Assembly: GCF_947855115.1 (NCBI RefSeq)
Contig: NZ_CANTZW010000022.1
Coordinates: forward strand, 1 to 64,000
Direction: 5' to 3'
DNA length: 64,000 nt
Origin: an uncultured Parabacteroides sp.
GTDB taxonomy: Bacteria > Bacteroidota > Bacteroidia > Bacteroidales > Tannerellaceae
Below, piece by piece: positions 62,798 to 64,000 of this stretch (positions are counted from its first letter, which is position 1; the number at the start of each line of letters is the position of its first letter). The notes beneath the pieces are model-generated. The model had not been told where the DNA came from. It made no database searches and was given only the letters and a program-made list of their open reading frames with translations. The position numbers and the translations under genes were made by a program.

Positions 62798-63700
62798 TTA
62801 CGACAACTGGGATTTCCGGTATTCATTCGGGGTACACCCCACGGTCTTCTTGAATATGCGGCTGAAATGTTGGGAATATTGGAATCCTAGGTCGTAAGCG
62901 ATCTGACTGACAGTCTTGTTCGTACCTAATATCCATTCTTTTGCCAAGGAAATAATCCGGTCTTGGATATTTTCCTGGGCGGTCTTTCCTGTCTCTTTCT
63001 TGATCAGGTCACCGAAATAGTTCGGGGACAAACAAATCTTCTCGGCGAAATACCGGACAGTGGGTAATCCTTCTTGTCTCAACAGATCGCTTTGCAGATA
63101 TTCGTCCAGCAAGCGCTCGAACCTCACCAATACATCCTTATTTGTCTCCGCACGGGTCGTAAACTGACGGTCGTAAAAACGCAGGCAGTAATCGAGCAAC
63201 AACTCGATATTCATCGCGATCAACCGTTTGCTATGCTTGTCGATGGAGTGCTCCAACTCGATCTGGATTTTCCTCAAGCAATCCATAAAGATCCCCTTCT
63301 CCTCCTCGGAAAGATGCAACGCCTCGTTCGATTCATAGGAGAAGAAAGAATAACGCTTGATGTCTCGCCCTAAAGCCGTACCACGGATCAAGTCCGGATG
63401 GAAAAGCAGCCCATGCGCCAAAGGCCGGGTCCCGTCTTTAAGCTCAATGCCCGTCACTTGCCCGGGAGCGAAGCCTACCACGGTGCCTTCTTGATAATCA
63501 TAATATTGCCTCCCGTACCGGATATCCCCGCATTTGATATCTTTCAAGAAAAGTCCGTATATACCATAATTAACCCGGAAATTAGTGGGCCATGTCTCAG
63601 ACTTGGATAAATCGACCACGCTCACCAAAGGGTGCAACGTCTCCAAACCGAACATCTTGTTGTACTGATCAACGGTATCGATCTTTATTAGATTCTCCAT
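62798..63700 (-). CDS. AraC-family transcriptional regulator
   Basis: A 300-aa regulator. A cupin-type sensor domain (about 1-185, KCGDIRYGRQYYDYQEGTVV, GFAPGQVTGIEL) and a C-terminal pair of helix-turn-helix motifs (YFAEKICLSPNYFGDLIKKE, VSQIAYDLGFQYSQHFSRIF, then VGCTPNEYRK). A TATCTTTG -7 box on the minus strand at about 63724-63731 lies after the upstream in-frame starts (63742, 63736), so ATG 63700 is chosen. It may control the neighbouring acetyltransferase gene (inference). Confidence 0.93.
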   Translation of the reverse strand: MENLIKIDTVDQYNKMFGLETLHPLVSVVDLSKSETWPTNFRVNYGIYGLFLKDIKCGDIRYGRQYYDYQEGTVVGFAPGQVTGIELKDGTRPLAHGLLFHPDLIRGTALGRDIKRYSFFSYESNEALHLSEEEKGIFMDCLRKIQIELEHSIDKHSKRLIAMNIELLLDYCLRFYDRQFTTRAETNKDVLVRFERLLDEYLQSDLLRQEGLPTVRYFAEKICLSPNYFGDLIKKETGKTAQENIQDRIISLAKEWILGTNKTVSQIAYDLGFQYSQHFSRIFKKTVGCTPNEYRKSQLS

Positions 63701-63845
63701 AAGGCTATCTGTTTTATTGGTCTCAAAGATAAACATTCCCAATATAACAGCCTCATTCCGTCAGGCAAAATCCACCGAACCGGATGATATCTATTAAAAA
63801 ATAAGTATTAAAGGAAAATCGAAAAGAAGGAAGGAGAAATAAAAG

Positions 63846-63919
63846 CGGTCTGGACGGGACTCGAACCCGCGACCCCATGCGTGACAGGCATGTATTCTAA
63901 CCAGCTGAACTACCAGACC
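63846..63919 (-). tRNA. tRNA-Asp (anticodon GTC)
   Basis: Cloverleaf reads on the minus strand: acceptor GGTCTGG/CCAGACC, D-arm TAGTTCAGCTGGTTAGAA, anticodon arm ATGCC-TGTCACG with GTC, T-arm GCGGGTTCGAGTCCCGT. Discriminator G fits Asp. CCA is not encoded. Confidence 0.96.
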
Positions 63920-63959
63920 AAAGTGTTATTCTTTATCGCCATTCCGTTGAATTGCGATG

Positions 63960-63989
63960 CAAAGATAGGTGGATTTTTTGAATCCGCAA
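63960..63989 (-). promoter_or_regulatory. Promoter of the tRNA-Asp gene
   Basis: On the minus strand TTG (63987-63989), a 19-base spacer and TATCTTTG (63960-63967) match the consensus, about 40 bases before the tRNA 5' end. Confidence 0.65.
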
Positions 63990-64000
63990 TAGTTTAAGAT

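Noticed and set aside
1..64000. Invertible promoters (phase variation) typical of Bacteroidales
   Set aside because: Inverted repeats found lie at transcript ends or between operon genes, not flanking a consensus promoter, and no adjacent intact invertase was seen.

Overview
The window looks like chromosome of a gut-type Bacteroidales, most like Parabacteroides (inference). Three things point there. Many genes are preceded by the Bacteroidota promoter pair (about TTTG, then 19-20 bases, then TAnnTTTG) and few have strong Shine-Dalgarno sites. The Rho protein carries a long Asn-rich insert. The gene families (OMP_b-brl receptors, Vor ferredoxin oxidoreductase, DAHP synthase with C-terminal chorismate mutase, putative porin, Rho-TilS-zinc-ribbon-Nif3 order) are typical of the order. 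No rRNA and no CRISPR array was seen; one tRNA (Asp, GTC) lies near the right edge.

Layout. 0-0.5 kb: decayed tyrosine recombinase. 0.5-7 kb: PAS histidine kinase, Tex, YbaK, a lipoprotein, an HdeD-like membrane protein, an AraC regulator. 7-12 kb: an outer-membrane beta-barrel receptor, an unannotated 49-residue double-glycine-type peptide gene, and a histidine kinase/response regulator pair. 12-16.2 kb: Phe/Tyr operon (prephenate dehydratase, aminotransferase, DAHP synthase-chorismate mutase, prephenate dehydrogenase) preceded by a Phe/Tyr-rich leader peptide and attenuator. 16.2-21 kb: exported caspase-like protease, ECF sigma factor, membrane anti-sigma-like TPR protein and a small membrane protein in one operon, divergent from a CHAT-protease TPR protein, with both promoters in one palindrome. 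21-27 kb: accessory stretch with an MNT/HEPN toxin-antitoxin pair, a VWA protein, decayed sequence, then an operon of a 58-aa protein, an exported TPR protein, a 45-aa hydrophobic protein, a single-pass membrane protein and a divergent FtsZ. 27-31 kb: MATE exporter plus Crp-like regulator, and a second MATE exporter behind a leader peptide and switchable hairpins. 31-45.5 kb: NtrC-type two-component pair, Nramp transporter, GlnRS, TPR protein, PopT/DUF368, Vor operon, putative porin, solute-binding protein. 45.5-64 kb: PAS kinase, DEAD-box helicase, Rho, TilS, zinc-ribbon protein, Nif3, AspRS, GH2 lipoprotein, trehalose synthase/phosphatase fusion, acetyltransferase, AraC regulator, tRNA-Asp.

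The best candidates for undescribed biology are the caspase/sigma/CHAT locus (16.2-21 kb), where an exported caspase could act on the periplasmic part of the anti-sigma-like protein, and the second-FtsZ operon (22.9-27.05 kb). Smaller ones are the double-glycine peptide (9.6 kb), the aromatic attenuator (12 kb) and the MATE leader switch (29.2 kb). All function calls rest on reading translated sequence by eye; no database search was run.
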